Assembly (NCBI GenBank): GCA_019614645.1
Contig: JABWDB010000001.1
Span: forward strand, 7,748,001 to 7,812,000
DNA from: Stratiolaelaps scimitus
Lineage: Eukaryota > Arthropoda > Arachnida > Mesostigmata > Laelapidae
DNA length: 64,000 bases
Direction: 5' to 3'
Under the pieces are notes generated by a model that did no database searches, was not told where the DNA came from, and saw only the letters and a program-made list of their open reading frames with translations. The position numbers were made by a program, and so were the translations under genes. Positions 47,388-59,572 of the stretch are shown here, one piece after another (the stretch's first letter is position 1; every line of letters begins with the position of its first letter).

Positions 47388-48553
47388 GTTCGTAAGGCTT
47401 AATCAGCCAGAGCAGAGGGGGTAACGGGGCAGTCGTATGCAGCTACCGTATCGACGAAGGCAATATCGACGAAGACGACGAAATTAGATGAGTTGTCGTC
47501 TATCCTCTTCGGAAAAGTCGCGAGTAAGGGGATACGTAGAGTCATCGAGGATAGACGATGCGTACGGAGTTGTGGCAGCAACAACAGCAGCAGCAGCCTC
47601 GATGGGCAGTGGCGCGATACGCAGTTCGAGTTCGTGGCGGTGCTGCTGTTTCTGCCGGCCAGCAGCTAGCTAGTGTGCTTCGACCGAAAGCGCTGGCAGG
47701 TGGCCGGCCGACACAGAGGCGAAGGGGAGGCGTAATAAGCTGTGACGACCATCATACGCCGATCAGTTTCGAAGCGATGCCCATGATACGCCCTCGAAAG
47801 CTTGAGAGCCAAGAAGCTACGCATGCATGGGCTGGCGGCGTTGCTAAAATATTGTAATATTTTATATAGAATATAAGTATTTTGGAGAAAACTAACACCA
47901 ATTTCGCACGACGAGCCACTCACAGAAGCGTATAGTTTAGGGAGTCAAGCTTTCTTTTGGCTAACTTGCTTTTAAGCTAGACATTGGGAATTGTTTCGGG
48001 GTGAAACTGGATTTCGTTTTGGGGTTTCAGTAAAAAATTACAGAAATCCTCATAGGGAAAATCGTCTTGGAAAATTTCTCCATCGAAATATGGGCCTTGT
48101 CGTAATCTATGCACTCAGACTATGATGCCAAGTGTACGCGAATGTGTCTACAGTGCATAACGCGAGCGCTTGGTGATTATAGTGTAGGTCATAATAAAGA
48201 TATCACAATGTGCTACCTACCATCTGGTGGCATGGAACGCGTACGTAGCGTACACATATGGCCTATTTAGAATTTTTAGTGCGTCCCACATTTGCTCAGC
48301 CTGCTTAGACGGAGGTCAACAGACGAGCATGTAAAGGCCACAAAAGGCTGGCTCTTCGCCTTACACTATGCGGCCCTTGCAGCCACCACGACCAACAATA
48401 GCCTATACATATAGTTCATTTTCTCGGTCGGTCAACGAACTTTACTTGACTTGGGCCCAAACTCACGCTCGGATGAGCGTTCAGGACATTCTTGCAGAAA
48501 ACTGACCTGACAACCCTGGTCTACATTCCCTTTCGCTGTCGCCCTGTTCACAG
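47388..48553 (+). other. Intron 4
   Basis: 1,166 nt, GTTCGT to TTCACAG with a good pyrimidine tract. It includes a GC-rich part with a CAG triplet patch near 47,577-47,600. No independent gene is seen. Confidence 0.75.
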
Positions 48554-48688
48554 GTCCAGGCGGGCAGCAACCTGACCCTGTACTGTGAGGCATGGGGAAT
48601 GCCTCCGCCGCATATACAGTGGTTCATTGGGGATATTGCACAGGATGGCAAGGTTGTCTCCATTAACGATTCGCTCGCCGCATCGCAG
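48554..48688 (+). CDS. Kekkon-like LRR-Ig transmembrane protein, exon 5 (Ig domain, first half)
   Basis: Residues 300-344, phase 0 at both ends. It holds the first half of a C2-type immunoglobulin domain: VQAGSNLTLYC (first Ig Cys at 310, NLT glycosylation site at 305), then EAWGMPPPHIQWF with the core Trp at 322 and the PPP-x-x-x-W spacing usual in cell-surface Ig domains. The acceptor is TTCACAG and the donor CAG followed by GTACGT. Because the exon is 135 nt and in phase 0, skipping it would keep the frame but destroy the Ig fold. Confidence 0.9.
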
Positions 48689-49114
48689 GTACGTCTTCTC
48701 CCGATATTCGTAAACATTACTTTCGATTGTTCTATTGCCGCCTCCTGGGTTGGTTATGATTACTATTATTATTGTTGTTATTTATGCATCAAGCTCTATT
48801 ATCCTTAGTTACAGCGATACTTCTAGGCGCCTCAGCTACCTGCCACCACTCACTAAGTTATGTATTCGACGGCAATAAACTGTTTCATGCAGGTTCAATA
48901 ATAGCTCATTGTGACAATAATCCCACCGATTCGCTTCGTCATTGGCAGTATACGATGGTCAAGATCACAATTCAAGTGATTATGATATAATAAGCCTGAG
49001 AACGACTTGACAGTGGTAGAGATAGATAGAAATAAAGAGGCATCTTGCTCGAACGATACTTGATGCTATTTGTAATAATCAGTTCATGCTGTGATCCTTT
49101 ACACTGCGTTACAG
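48689..49114 (+). other. Intron 5
   Basis: 426 nt, GTACGT to GTTACAG. Nothing but AT-rich intronic sequence is seen. Confidence 0.8.
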
Positions 49115-49307
49115 CTACATTTGAGCGACGTGAGCACTCTGAACGGTGGAACGTACACCTGTCGGGCCATCAATTCGGCTGGTGGCAACCAGCTCAACTT
49201 CACGGTGCAGGTGGCCTCCGCTGGAGACGCCCACGAGACTCATATGGCCCCAACTACAACGAAAGGAGGCGTCAGAATTCTTCCCGATGGTCACGGCTAC
49301 TACTCCA
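49115..49307 (+). CDS. Kekkon-like LRR-Ig transmembrane protein, exon 6 (Ig domain, second half, and stalk)
   Basis: Residues 345-408 plus one base, entered in phase 0 and left in phase 1. It completes the Ig domain with LHLSDVSTLNGGTYTCRAINSAG-type sequence. The second Ig Cys is at 360 (50 residues after the first). The canonical D-x-G-x-Y-x-C motif reads N-G-G-T-Y-T-C, with Asn in the Asp position. The domain ends LNFTVQV with an NFT site at 372. The next 30 residues (THMAPTTTKGG and onward) are a Thr/Gly-rich membrane-proximal stalk. The donor is TCCA followed by GTAAGT. Confidence 0.9.
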
Positions 49308-51255
49308 GTAAGTGTGCATATAAATTATCATGCTCTGTTGAAACACGTGTATAACAGATCCGAGAACGTTGTATTTATTTCTTTACCTTTGCGTTTAGTC
49401 AAATTCTATTGTACAGGACGAGGAGAAATTTAGTTTAGGAACTAAGTAGGCCTATAGTAAAGCCTAAAATACGTTTTTTCTACTTCTCCTCTGGACCTAT
49501 TTCTTACCGGTGATATAGGCTATTTTCTAGCGGAAATATAGGGAAAAGCGGAAATATATATATATGCTCTCATCTTGATTTATATTAAACTTGCGGCTTA
49601 AGAAATTTCCCACCAGGGTCGCCAAATGCTTTACACGAGATGAAACGAGTTACTTCGGACTTGCTCTTCGAAGTCATACGCACGTAACTATCAGCGCAAG
49701 CAACACTTAGGGAAGGCTCTTATACAAAAATCAAGTCCCAAATATAAAATGTTGGCATTAGCACACGCGAGTGAGTCGCCTCTGCTCGTAATACGCCTTT
49801 GTCCGTAGCAGTAAACGTTCTAGGGTATATCCCAGTCGTCTGGATAGATGAAGCCAGCTAGTGAGTCGAAAACCGATCCACGCTCTTCTCTGAATTAGCT
49901 TGTACCATACGGACTGAAATGTGGTAGCTCCATTGGACTACCAGCTTCCAGGCTTACATCCACCGACAAATAGCTTTGCCGTATGAGCCATCGCGAGTGT
50001 CTCGTTCCAGAGAGAGGCTCTGCGATCGCCACGTGGCCGGTACACGACATAGTGTACTTTTGCCCCCCGCTATCATCAGACTCGATGGGATGGAATCCCA
50101 TTAGCAAGAACAGAAGTTGAAGATCAGCCTGCAGGAGTGCGCGGTCCTGGGATGGGACCTTCTCAAGCTTTGATGTTCTCCCCCCCTTACTATCTGTACC
50201 TGTCGTTGCGCGAGCGCCTCTCTTTTGGTGGCTGAACTTTCCCTGTTGGACAGGCAGACAGACCCGGTGGACGGATCAACCAACCAACGAAGCTCTCAAT
50301 CTCGCCGCCTTATGCTATGCACTTCCCATTTTGGCACGATCCATCCGGCGTCATCTATCGTCCAGTATACATATATCTTTTTCTGTATGTTTTTGTGAGC
50401 GGGCCTAGCGGTCGGATTTCCATTCATTCGCAGCGCCCCGTCCCCGCTTAAACCAAGATGTCCGAGCTCAACCGACAATCCCTATTTGTTGGTTTTAGCC
50501 GACCGTCTGGCCTAGATATAATAACAGACGCCAGCGATATCTTTTGTGTGACTTCGTCTTGTACGGGTCGGTCATCCATGTTTACTGTACTTGTGCACTG
50601 TCTGACTAAACAAAACATGAAAAAACAGCTTTTATACCGGACAATGTATCATCATATGTAAATAAAAATAGAATAGCCACTGTATAGATGCCATTATGTT
50701 GCATATATGTTTTGCCCGCATATATAAATAATGCGCACAAGTATAATATATCTATATATAATAATACTAGAAGTTCAGTGTTTCTTTCGTACTGTTTCCA
50801 CTCTTAGTTTAACACAACGCCTAGTTAACGGCAGATCGACACAATGTGCCTGCCCACCGCGTGATAGCGTGTCATCCGTTATTATTTTGTATTGCTTCCG
50901 TTTCGGCGAAGACACCTTCCACAGCGATGAGAATTGTTCGTGCGATTTTCGAACAACGAACATATTTCTGCTGCGTTGTGTTAGCCGAGGGCAGAATCGG
51001 TGCGGAATTATTTGACATCTTTGTGGACATTCTCTATTTACAAAGACATTTCATTCGATTATGGTTGTTTACAATCATACAACACATAGTTTGCTTGTGT
51101 TGTCGCGTACGTTTGATTTAGAAATGTAGCAGTGACCTGATGCACGCTTCGTTGTAACGTGACAAATTCTAGTTCTCTAACGCGTTTTGGTGTTTTCGTT
51201 ACGATCAATATTCTTATTATTATGATTACTATTATTATTATTATTATCATTACAG
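49308..51255 (+). other. Intron 6
   Basis: 1,948 nt, GTAAGT to CATTACAG. Just before the acceptor is an ATT-triplet-rich stretch (about 51,213-51,250). No gene or interspersed repeat is recognised. Confidence 0.8.
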
Positions 51256-51424
51256 GCAATGCCAGTTTGATCGGGCTCATCCTTGGCATTACGACTGTGT
51301 CGCTGGTCGTCCTATCTGTCATTGTTCTGCTACTTTGGAGCTGCCGCCGGGGCAGCTCCCACCATAACAGTGTTATGCAAGACAAGCGAGGGAAAACGCC
51401 AGATACAGCCACAGCGCTTGGAAC
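51256..51424 (+). CDS. Kekkon-like LRR-Ig transmembrane protein, exon 7 (transmembrane helix)
   Basis: Residues 409-464 plus two bases, entered in phase 1 and left in phase 2. After an NAS site at 410, residues 413-436 (LIGLILGITTVSLVV and onward to LLLW) form a single transmembrane helix of about 24 residues. This is followed by a positive stop-transfer cluster, SCRRG at 437-441, fixing a type I orientation with the LRR and Ig domains outside. The tail so far (to 464) is hydrophilic. The donor GTAAGT follows GGAAC. In the reading frame it spells ACG TAA, so retention of intron 7 would end the protein at once with a tail of about 29 residues. Confidence 0.9.
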
Positions 51425-51605
51425 GTAAGTTCACCTTACTCGATTTGTGCCCAGCAACGCTGTGGAATCTTCGGTAACTCAGAGGAATAATTCGGTAGAG
51501 CGGAGGCATCCTCCGATTTTATTTATAAATAACATTAGTGGATGCCGAAAGGCACCGGCTCAAAATGGCTATTGTTAATATCATCTAGCGTATCGAGATA
51601 CACGT

Positions 51606-51653
51606 TCTGGTTCAACTATGGCGATGGATCTATTTATGATCCGCTGAACCAGA
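51606..51653. repeat. Interrupted inverted repeat
   Basis: TCTGGTTCA at 51,606-51,614 pairs with TGAACCAGA at 51,645-51,653, and an inner GGATC / GATCC pair lies between them. This gives a potential stem-loop about 180 nt into intron 7. Confidence 0.55.
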
Positions 51654-52114
51654 TGACCTTACTGTATACGATACTTTGCGAACTATGACGAATGTTACCG
51701 GCATGAATATTACCGGCTATCAACGGTATGGACCTTACCGGTATGAGCTCCTTAAGTTTTCGATTTCCAAGCTAGATCTTTTAAATGTTTAGCTAAGATC
51801 TCCTTCGGCCTCCAATATAGCTTTTTTAAGTGGCACCGTTTGAATATTGTACAATTTTCTGCATGCTCATTGATAGCCCATTTGAGTGGGCTGCCATTCA
51901 ATGGTAGCTTAATGCACAGAAGTATCGGTTCTATTGACCCAAAACATGGTCAACATGCAATGGAGACGGAAGCCCTAGCGAAGCACGAAGCGGTCGACCT
52001 TAGAATATAAGTCGTTGAACTCATGCTGTGATAAGATAATATTTAGTTTATGACATGTAAAATCATATCTTTTATCTTTCGCCTCAGCAGTTTATCCCAG
52101 ATGTATATCCCATA

Positions 52115-52156
52115 ATATATATATATATATGTATATATGTATATATATATATATAT
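52115..52156 (+). repeat. (TA)n microsatellite with GTA interruptions
   Basis: About 42 nt of TA dinucleotide interrupted by two G positions. Confidence 0.9.
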
Positions 52157-55100
52157 CTAAGCAACGATCGTCATCCCGCTGCTGGGAAACAGATATCCTC
52201 GCTTCGGCAAATTTCCAACAGTGGCAGAATTATGATTCGAAGCATCATCACCCCCCCCCCCTCCGATTGCTTCGACTTGGGCTTTCCTTTTATCCTCTTC
52301 ACGTCATTGAGCTCTAAGCCTGTCCCGCATGTCCTTGAGACCTTGAGATCGAAGCGTGCTCGAAGCGCATCATTACGACATCAGTGTCCTGCCAAGGGCG
52401 AGCCGACATAGGCAACATCAACCCAAGTACAATAGATCCATACAGGGATCGGTCTGACCCATAGGATTGGTTCGTACGCAATGAACTGATCGTCCCACTA
52501 TACCCTGTGGCAGAATTACGGCATTAGTGCGCGTCGCTCGCACGCTTTCCTTTGCATCGGAAAACCGCCTGGCAGACAATGCCAGCACGAGTCCACTGGT
52601 TTTCGGCCGGTCCGTACGCGAAGTGTGCGCTCTCCTCCTGCTTGTCTGCAACAGGGTCTGCTGGTGAGCACCCCGTGCGTTAGCCTTAACCCATTCTCCT
52701 ACTTCTGGCCCAGCCACCTGCGCCTGGAGTCCGTCAGTATATTCCATATTATCATTGAGAAAGCATTTCTATTTCCCCCTAGATCTGTGTATATCGAAGG
52801 AATTACGCAGCTCTGTTCGGTTCTACCTTCCGCGAGCTCGCCGTGCTCTCGCTTCTAATCCTTGAACTACCGTCCGTCCAGTCGGCAGCGGCTTGCCGCT
52901 CGTCATCCCGCCATTTCGTCGGTCTTGTCGCGCAAGTAAAGCAACGACGTAATCCTATTAGAGAGTTCTCGAGGTGGCCACGTCCAGTTCGGGATGAAAA
53001 CGGAGCGATGGCAAACGAGGACGGGGATAGCAAAAGGGTTGGGGTAGCATCCAGGGAAGGGACCTTGGAAGGACTATGCAGAGATAGAGCAGCGAGGCGG
53101 GACCTTTTTGGCGGAGAGACTTGGGAAACCTCGAATCTTCCATCAGTTTAGTCCACCAGGAACTCGCTCATTCAGTCGAGTCAGGCCTGACAGACTCGGC
53201 TCTGCCAGTAGCGCCTTTCACTCCCTCGGCTGGCACTGCCTGGAATCACATGGCTTCCCTATCTATATTGTATGTCATTCTTCGGAACCGCTGCTGCTGC
53301 TGCGATTGGAACAGCTCACATAAAAGCGTGGCCGTCCGGGCGGCTACCGCGGCATGACCGGAGGCTATCCGGAAGCAGTTTAAGGCAATTGCACACTATC
53401 TTTATCACTCTCCGCCTATCGTTCTCTATCCTTTTCTGTGACGTTCAATATCTCATCGTTCGTACGCAACCGTGGTGAAAAGACGCGTATGTATGCTTAT
53501 GGAGAGAAGCCAACTTGCTCGGCAGCCTTGGTGCTGTTTGAATGACAGAATTTTCCGCCCAGCTATCAGATTGTTGGAATTGTGATCGAGCTTGCTGATC
53601 CGATCCTCCTAAGCCTCACTATGGATTCTTACAGCTCGACGAGATTTGTGTATACTGCTATAGTACTGCCTACACGGGCGAATTTCTTCGGTTCGCATTG
53701 GATAAGAGTGCACTTTCACTAGAAGGCATCACTATGCTTAATAATTCTAACTGTTGGTCGTACGATGTACGATAACAAATTGAAGAACAATTATTAGTTT
53801 TGGAAATTCTAGACAATCCCATGAAGAATAAACATCCCGTTGTTTTCAAGGGTAAATCCCTCTAAAGAACAAATCGTAGCTGTCTTCGTCAGTCTCTATA
53901 CATCTCTGATCATGTTCGCGAAACTCACACATTGCTTCTTCAATGGAGTTTCGCGAGACGGGGAACGCAAGATCCCCAAGCCGGTTAGTCGACGGCAGCT
54001 ACAGCAAAGCACACCGCAATGAGCACGGCATCCCGATCTCGCGGATCGCTGCGTCTGTAGATGCAGTGTCGACGGTACTGGCAGCCGTCGTGTCTCGGAT
54101 AGGGCTTGAGACGGGGTGCGTGGAACGGGAATGAATGCTTTCCCCTGGGGTGATTTATGGAGGTTTCGAGGCCTTCGAGCTGCATGAAATAATGAACCCC
54201 GCATCCCCCACTTTGAGCTAACGTCTCACCCCATTCCATCGCCAACAACTGAAGCGAACGAAGCGCCCAGTTGTAGCATCCCCCGCCCCAACTGCAGCAA
54301 GCCTCACTGCAGTGCCCGCCCGGCTCCGCCGACGAAAACACAGTCAGGAGATTTGTTAAGATAGTTGTTGACTGTTCCAAAGACTACGCCAGACGGCAAT
54401 GGTTCAGGGCATACGACGAGAGACCGTCGTCAGTCCTCTATACCATTCGGCAACCAAACGCATGCGTCGAACTCTTGCGATGGCGGAAGATTTCGAGGTT
54501 GCATTTTTAGAACTATTGGAGTTTCCACAGACGCTACTGGCATCCCTTCCTCCCTTCCTTCCTCTCCATCGGATACAGCCGCTATCGGCCCCGAGCCACC
54601 ACCAGAGGCAAGGCTCGGGGACGATGCCATCGACAACAACAACAGCAGCAGCAGCACCACCAGTGACAATGCCGACAACACAACTTCTATAAGCGTGCTG
54701 TTGGTTGCTAAGGAGCGCTGATGCGGCCCGCTATCGCAACCGGCCGTTGAGTCTAACCGCGCGAATGTTATCCGGCCCGCCGGCAAGCTAGTCGGTCGCT
54801 AATGCTTAAACAGCACGCCTAAACGTTGCAAATTGCCAAGTTACCGTGATGAGACACCGAGAGACCGAGTGCTGTCTCGTTCCGGTCGGTCGATCCGTAG
54901 TACCACCACTGCTGCTGCTATCGCCGCCGCCGCCACCACCGTCGTCACCGCTGCCCAGCTGCTGATCAGGCTTTGCTCCCCATTGCGTACTGCTGTACTC
55001 AGTCGAGAACGTAGCGACTGGCATGCGCCAACACAATTTACGCAATACTCCGCATTGACGTCGCTCCTTATCTTCTATATGGTTTCCAACCCGCCCTCTA

Positions 55101-55250
55101 CGATCTCCAGAGCTCCCCTCAAGTCTCTCCCTGTATCTCTAGATTCTACCACTTCCTAATCCAAGCTGAACCGTCCCTATTGTGACGTTGGCTTTTGCAA
55201 GGCGATGGCAGCCCCTGTTGATGCTGCTCGAATTGCAGCTTTAAGATACA

Positions 55251-55274
55251 TATATATATATATATATATATATA
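55251..55274 (+). repeat. (TA)n microsatellite beside the foldback hairpin
   Basis: About 24 nt of TA followed by a GA-rich stretch (55,275-55,295) that leads directly into the left arm of the foldback at 55,300. Confidence 0.9.
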
Positions 55275-55299
55275 GAGGAAGAGAGAGAGAGAGACAGAG

Positions 55300-55444
55300 G
55301 AGTGCTACGCTATGTCTATCGCGTAATGACGTCGCAAAGAGAAATTACCGCAGAATGGATTCTATATATATATATATATAGAATCCGTTTCACGGAAATT
55401 TCTCTTTCGCGACGTTATTACTCGATAGACATAGCGTAATACTC
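55300..55444. mobile_element. Foldback hairpin element with (TA)n loop
   Basis: Two arms of about 60-65 bp are inverted copies of each other. The left arm runs GAGTGCTACGCTATGTCTAT and onward to GGATTC at 55,357-55,362. The right arm runs GAATCC at 55,381-55,386 and onward to ATAGACATAGCGTAATACTC, ending at 55,444. The arms differ at about ten positions and one indel. The centre is a pure (TA)n run (55,363-55,380), itself self-complementary, so the whole unit is a near-perfect 145-nt hairpin. It has no coding capacity. The design is that of a foldback or MITE-like element, or of a palindrome made by template switching. It lies in intron 7, sense and antisense alike. Confidence 0.65.
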
Positions 55445-58400
55445 CAACAAGAGTGAGCCGACCTTCGCGTCTTCTCATCAGGATCTCATTCACTGTTCGC
55501 TTTCGATGGCCTACCTAGCTATTTATGGTACGAAGGAACGGAGCTAGATGTTCCCGGCTCGACTCCATGACAGAGAACACAGAATGGAAATGTGTACCTT
55601 GGCCACTTCGCCAGGTCTATTTGGCATGCCGCGTCCAATTCGATGACGCGTCCATTGAATAGATTATGTGGAGATGCAGAAACCGTAGGAGTGCACGAAA
55701 ATCGCTTGTTTGCAGGATGCTGCTGTACATCTCATGGATAGTTGGCCGCGCCAAAATTGGGGTATCGCACGTTTCCGCCAACCACACGGCTCTCGTCTCC
55801 CAAGGCAGCCGGGCAATCAAAGGAATTTCTCTCGATCGTACAAGAGAACGCTATCCTGCTTCCCTGTAGTCTATCGAGTCGCGATATGCCATGCCCCACT
55901 CATTCATCCCTGGCCAGCTTAGTGTGGTATTCTGAAAAAGCCATCAAACGCTATGGCATCCGCTACTATCGCCAAACGATGGCCAATACCACTTCCCACC
56001 TATTCATGTACGTTTCGTCTGCGAGATCGTGTCACTTCGCACGGGAATTGCAAATGTTGAGAAGTAGAAATCTGCTTGTGTGAGCTATGGAGTCGCCTTG
56101 TTTCGTTTTGCTGTTGTCTGTCCCACGCCGGCAAGGCTCCCATGAGGACTCCCTAACAAGGCAGGGAGGGGAGAGACAGTTCTCCTGTGCCCCCGCCAGC
56201 GTCGTTACTCTGTAAGATTTATCTTAATGCCAAATCCTAATTAAGGCCAGGCAAGAACTTTTGGCAGAGCTGCTTCTTCTGCTACCACTGTTGGCAGTAT
56301 TGCTAGTGGTGATGGTGAGCGGTGACTTCGGGAATAAAACGCGGGTGGGCATACGCTTTTCGCTCTCACGTCGAATCTCATCGGCTCGTCCTAACCCATT
56401 TAAGAGAAGCGAGAAGACCGAGTCTTGAAGAGGTCCCCTTTCAGCCGCCTGCTTCCTCCGTGGCTCGAGAGTATCCTGGAATTGTAAAGGCCCTGCCGGG
56501 CCTTTCAGCAGCCTTGAGCACCTCACCTCCCTTCGGACATCAAGATGCCGTTGACACTGAACTACGTACGGACAAGTACGCTCACATAGACACCACACGC
56601 AAGCATGCTACACAACTCACACGACACAGAACGTACTCTCGTTGCCAGGATCACAAGGATCCGGCCTGCACTCTGGCTTTTTTACCAGTCAAAGTCCAAA
56701 GCACTCTGCCCTAGATCTATATGCCCTCTATATTCTACCACTGCTGGCGCCCCTGCACTCGATAGAAGCAGTGGCGTGGACTGCGAATACAGCTTTCACT
56801 CAGCGTCCAACGGTCAAAGTTTCATTATCGACGAGTCGGCGCGTGCAAGATGCTCTTTGGTCAGCAGAAGCAAAAAGAGCGGATATTGGCTGGGGAGTTC
56901 GGTTTCCCACCATTGGGTTCGAATCTCTTTCAGTTTGGATCCGGGCCAGAACTCGTCCAAACTCAGCGGAATCACTGGCTGACCCCCGCCGAACATTGGG
57001 GGTGTATTGCCACAGTTGCTAGCGTCAAGGCATGCAGCAGCAGGAACGCTTCGACCGCCGGCTAGTGGCTGTCGGCCGACTTGCAGTGGAACCCTAGCTG
57101 GCATTGATTCTATTTAGAATAGGACGCCGCCTCATCTCTTTGTCGCTTCGTTGCCGTTGAGCTTGCTCCAATGTCCTTTCTGCTAGGTCCTTTGTCGAAA
57201 GAGTGAAATGTTTTAGCCGGTCCGACCGAGCCAGGCATCCTCAGACTTGCCTTGATATCGAGCTCATTCCGTCCAGAGTCATCTTCATATTTCGCGTGTT
57301 GACCCTGTCGTATTAACCCCCCTCTGTGCTCCTCTTCTCAGCGGGCGAGTCTGAAAGCGTGATGCATTATGACGTCGCCGTCATTCGACAAGATCTATGG
57401 ACACAGTCGCGATATTGAAGAAGGCGCCGACGGGACTCACTCTCCCACATGTACGTATGCTTGATGGGTCAGCAGCTGAAGGACCACGAGGCTCTGGTCA
57501 AGTCATCAGGCCATCGCACAGCGTTCTAGCCCATCCAGGTTCAGTCAGCTTCGGGGAATGATCAGCTAATCGAATATGGAAATTCGCTTTCATTAGCTGG
57601 TCGAGTATTAATTAATATGGATAAAGTGAAGGGAGAGCAGAGTGGCGAGTGACTGGGCCGTGATTTTGACTAGTCTCGTCCTGGGTCGCCGTCATTCTCC
57701 CTCCCTTTACGTAGCAGGCTTTACTTTCACCCCTACGTGTTTCTCTGTCGAAAGGTTCTTCCTTGCCAAGCATGACAACGCACACTCCGGCAGGATGCGT
57801 CATAAGAGATGACCTGGGAGTCGCTGGCTTTTCTGTGGCAGGTTGTCGTTTGGATATCACACAACATCGCTAGGGGACGGCCTGGTGTGCCAGGCCCCAC
57901 ACATGTCTCAAGATCAAACTCGGTACAGATAGTGATGGGTGCCATCGTCTAAGGCAGGGCGAACGTAACAGAGGGAGATCGAGAAAGAGAGAAAGCGAGA
58001 GATATCGAAGAGGTAGAAGAAGAACCATCCATCCATGGTCAGCAATTCGGACGACGGTTCGCCGATCCTTGCGTCCGCTTCCAATTAAAGGATACAACAT
58101 CACAAGTAGGCCAATTAGGCCATTGTAGGATCGTTCCTTAGCGACTTTGCTGTCCGCGTACGTCCTCTCCCGCCCTCTTATTCTCCTTCTTTTTCTCTCT
58201 CGTCCCCTCTTTCTCTCTCTGCCTTTTCCTCTCACGAATTTCTTGCTCTACCCAATCCGCATGGTGGCGTGGAGGACGGATAGTGGAGCTAGCTTTGCCG
58301 GATCCGCCTCCTACTCGGATGGACGAACCAAGGCTATTCATATGGGTCTTCGTGCGACGCGGTCCTCGATGCCATGGGATCAGGCAATCAGAGAAGGAAG

Positions 58401-59542
58401 GCCGTTCTCGACTGCTGCCGATGCCCCGATAAGGACCTCTCTCGCATTCTCCTGCGTTCAGTCGTCTCTCTGTCCTCCTTCAATGTCCTTTCCTAACGAT
58501 TCGACGAGGATTTCGACCGGCCACCCACCGAACGAAAGCTACGCTAGAGAAGAAGGGTACGGAGAAGAGTACGACAACGACGTCCCGGGTTGACGCCCTT
58601 CTGCGCTGCTCCTCGTCCCTACTACATCCAGTAACGACCAACATACGAGGCAGGAGCAGCAGCAACGCTAACGCCTTCGAAGTAATCGGACATTGATATC
58701 GCCTGTGAGCTTACTGAACACGTCGTATGGCAATGCCCTTGATCATGTAACTGTCACCCGAACACACGCTAGCTAACAGGCATATGCACCTCGACTGTTC
58801 ATGTCCTTCTTCCATTCTCTCTGCCTCCCTCGCCCTATAACCAGCATCATTTTTTTATATTTACATTCCTAGAAGAAATTCTCTCGCATTCAGCGTTCAG
58901 CTCAAAAACTAACAACAACAACAACAACATCTGGTTTAGTTCAAGCTACAAAACTACGGCACTCAAATCCGACTTGAGTTCGGGTCTGCAACGTGTCGCG
59001 GGATGCAGCACGGGTACAGCAAGGCAGTAGTAACCGTAGACCAAGTTGTTACTTATAACCACTTGAACAATCATCACAAAACGCTCACCAATTCACACGA
59101 AGATTGAGACAGAAGAACGCCATGTCAACCATTCGTTTTAGATAATAGCCGCTACACCTTGGCAATGTTAGCTGTAGAACGGGATTGATCTCGCGCTGAT
59201 CTTAAGTCAATCGACATCAGACGCACGTCGACCCAGCCACGACCAATCACTAACACGACAACATAACCCATGGGCTGGCGCCGATTTTTTTTAGGCCGCA
59301 AGTAGCCATTCGCTCGTTATGTCGATTTCGAAACGGGGCCTAGAATCGGGAGATAGTCCTCACAGTGGCCGTTCTCGGCAATCAGTCAACGAAGAATCTC
59401 CCTTTTTCTTCAGGTCGCAAGTGCTGTCTACGGGCTAATGCTCTCTTATGTGCACACCCATAGTTGTATGGCAGAGGTCTAAGAAGCAACACAAACATTT
59501 AAACAGGCAGTTAGTTGTTGGTTGCCTTTTCTTCGATTTCGT

Positions 59543-59572
59543 TTGGTAGTTTCTCAGATAGGAAACTACCAA
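59543..59572. repeat. Perfect 11-bp inverted repeat
   Basis: TTGGTAGTTTC at 59,543-59,553 is mirrored by GAAACTACCAA at 59,562-59,572 with an 8-nt loop. It lies in intron 7. Confidence 0.75.

Noticed and set aside
53985..54380. A 131-codon minus-strand frame inside intron 7
   Set aside because: Overlaps plus-strand frames of similar length in a GC-rich block. No recognisable motif or splice sites.
56915..56935. tRNA B-box-like GGGTTCGAATC
   Set aside because: The surrounding bases do not form a T-arm and no A box is found upstream. Chance match.
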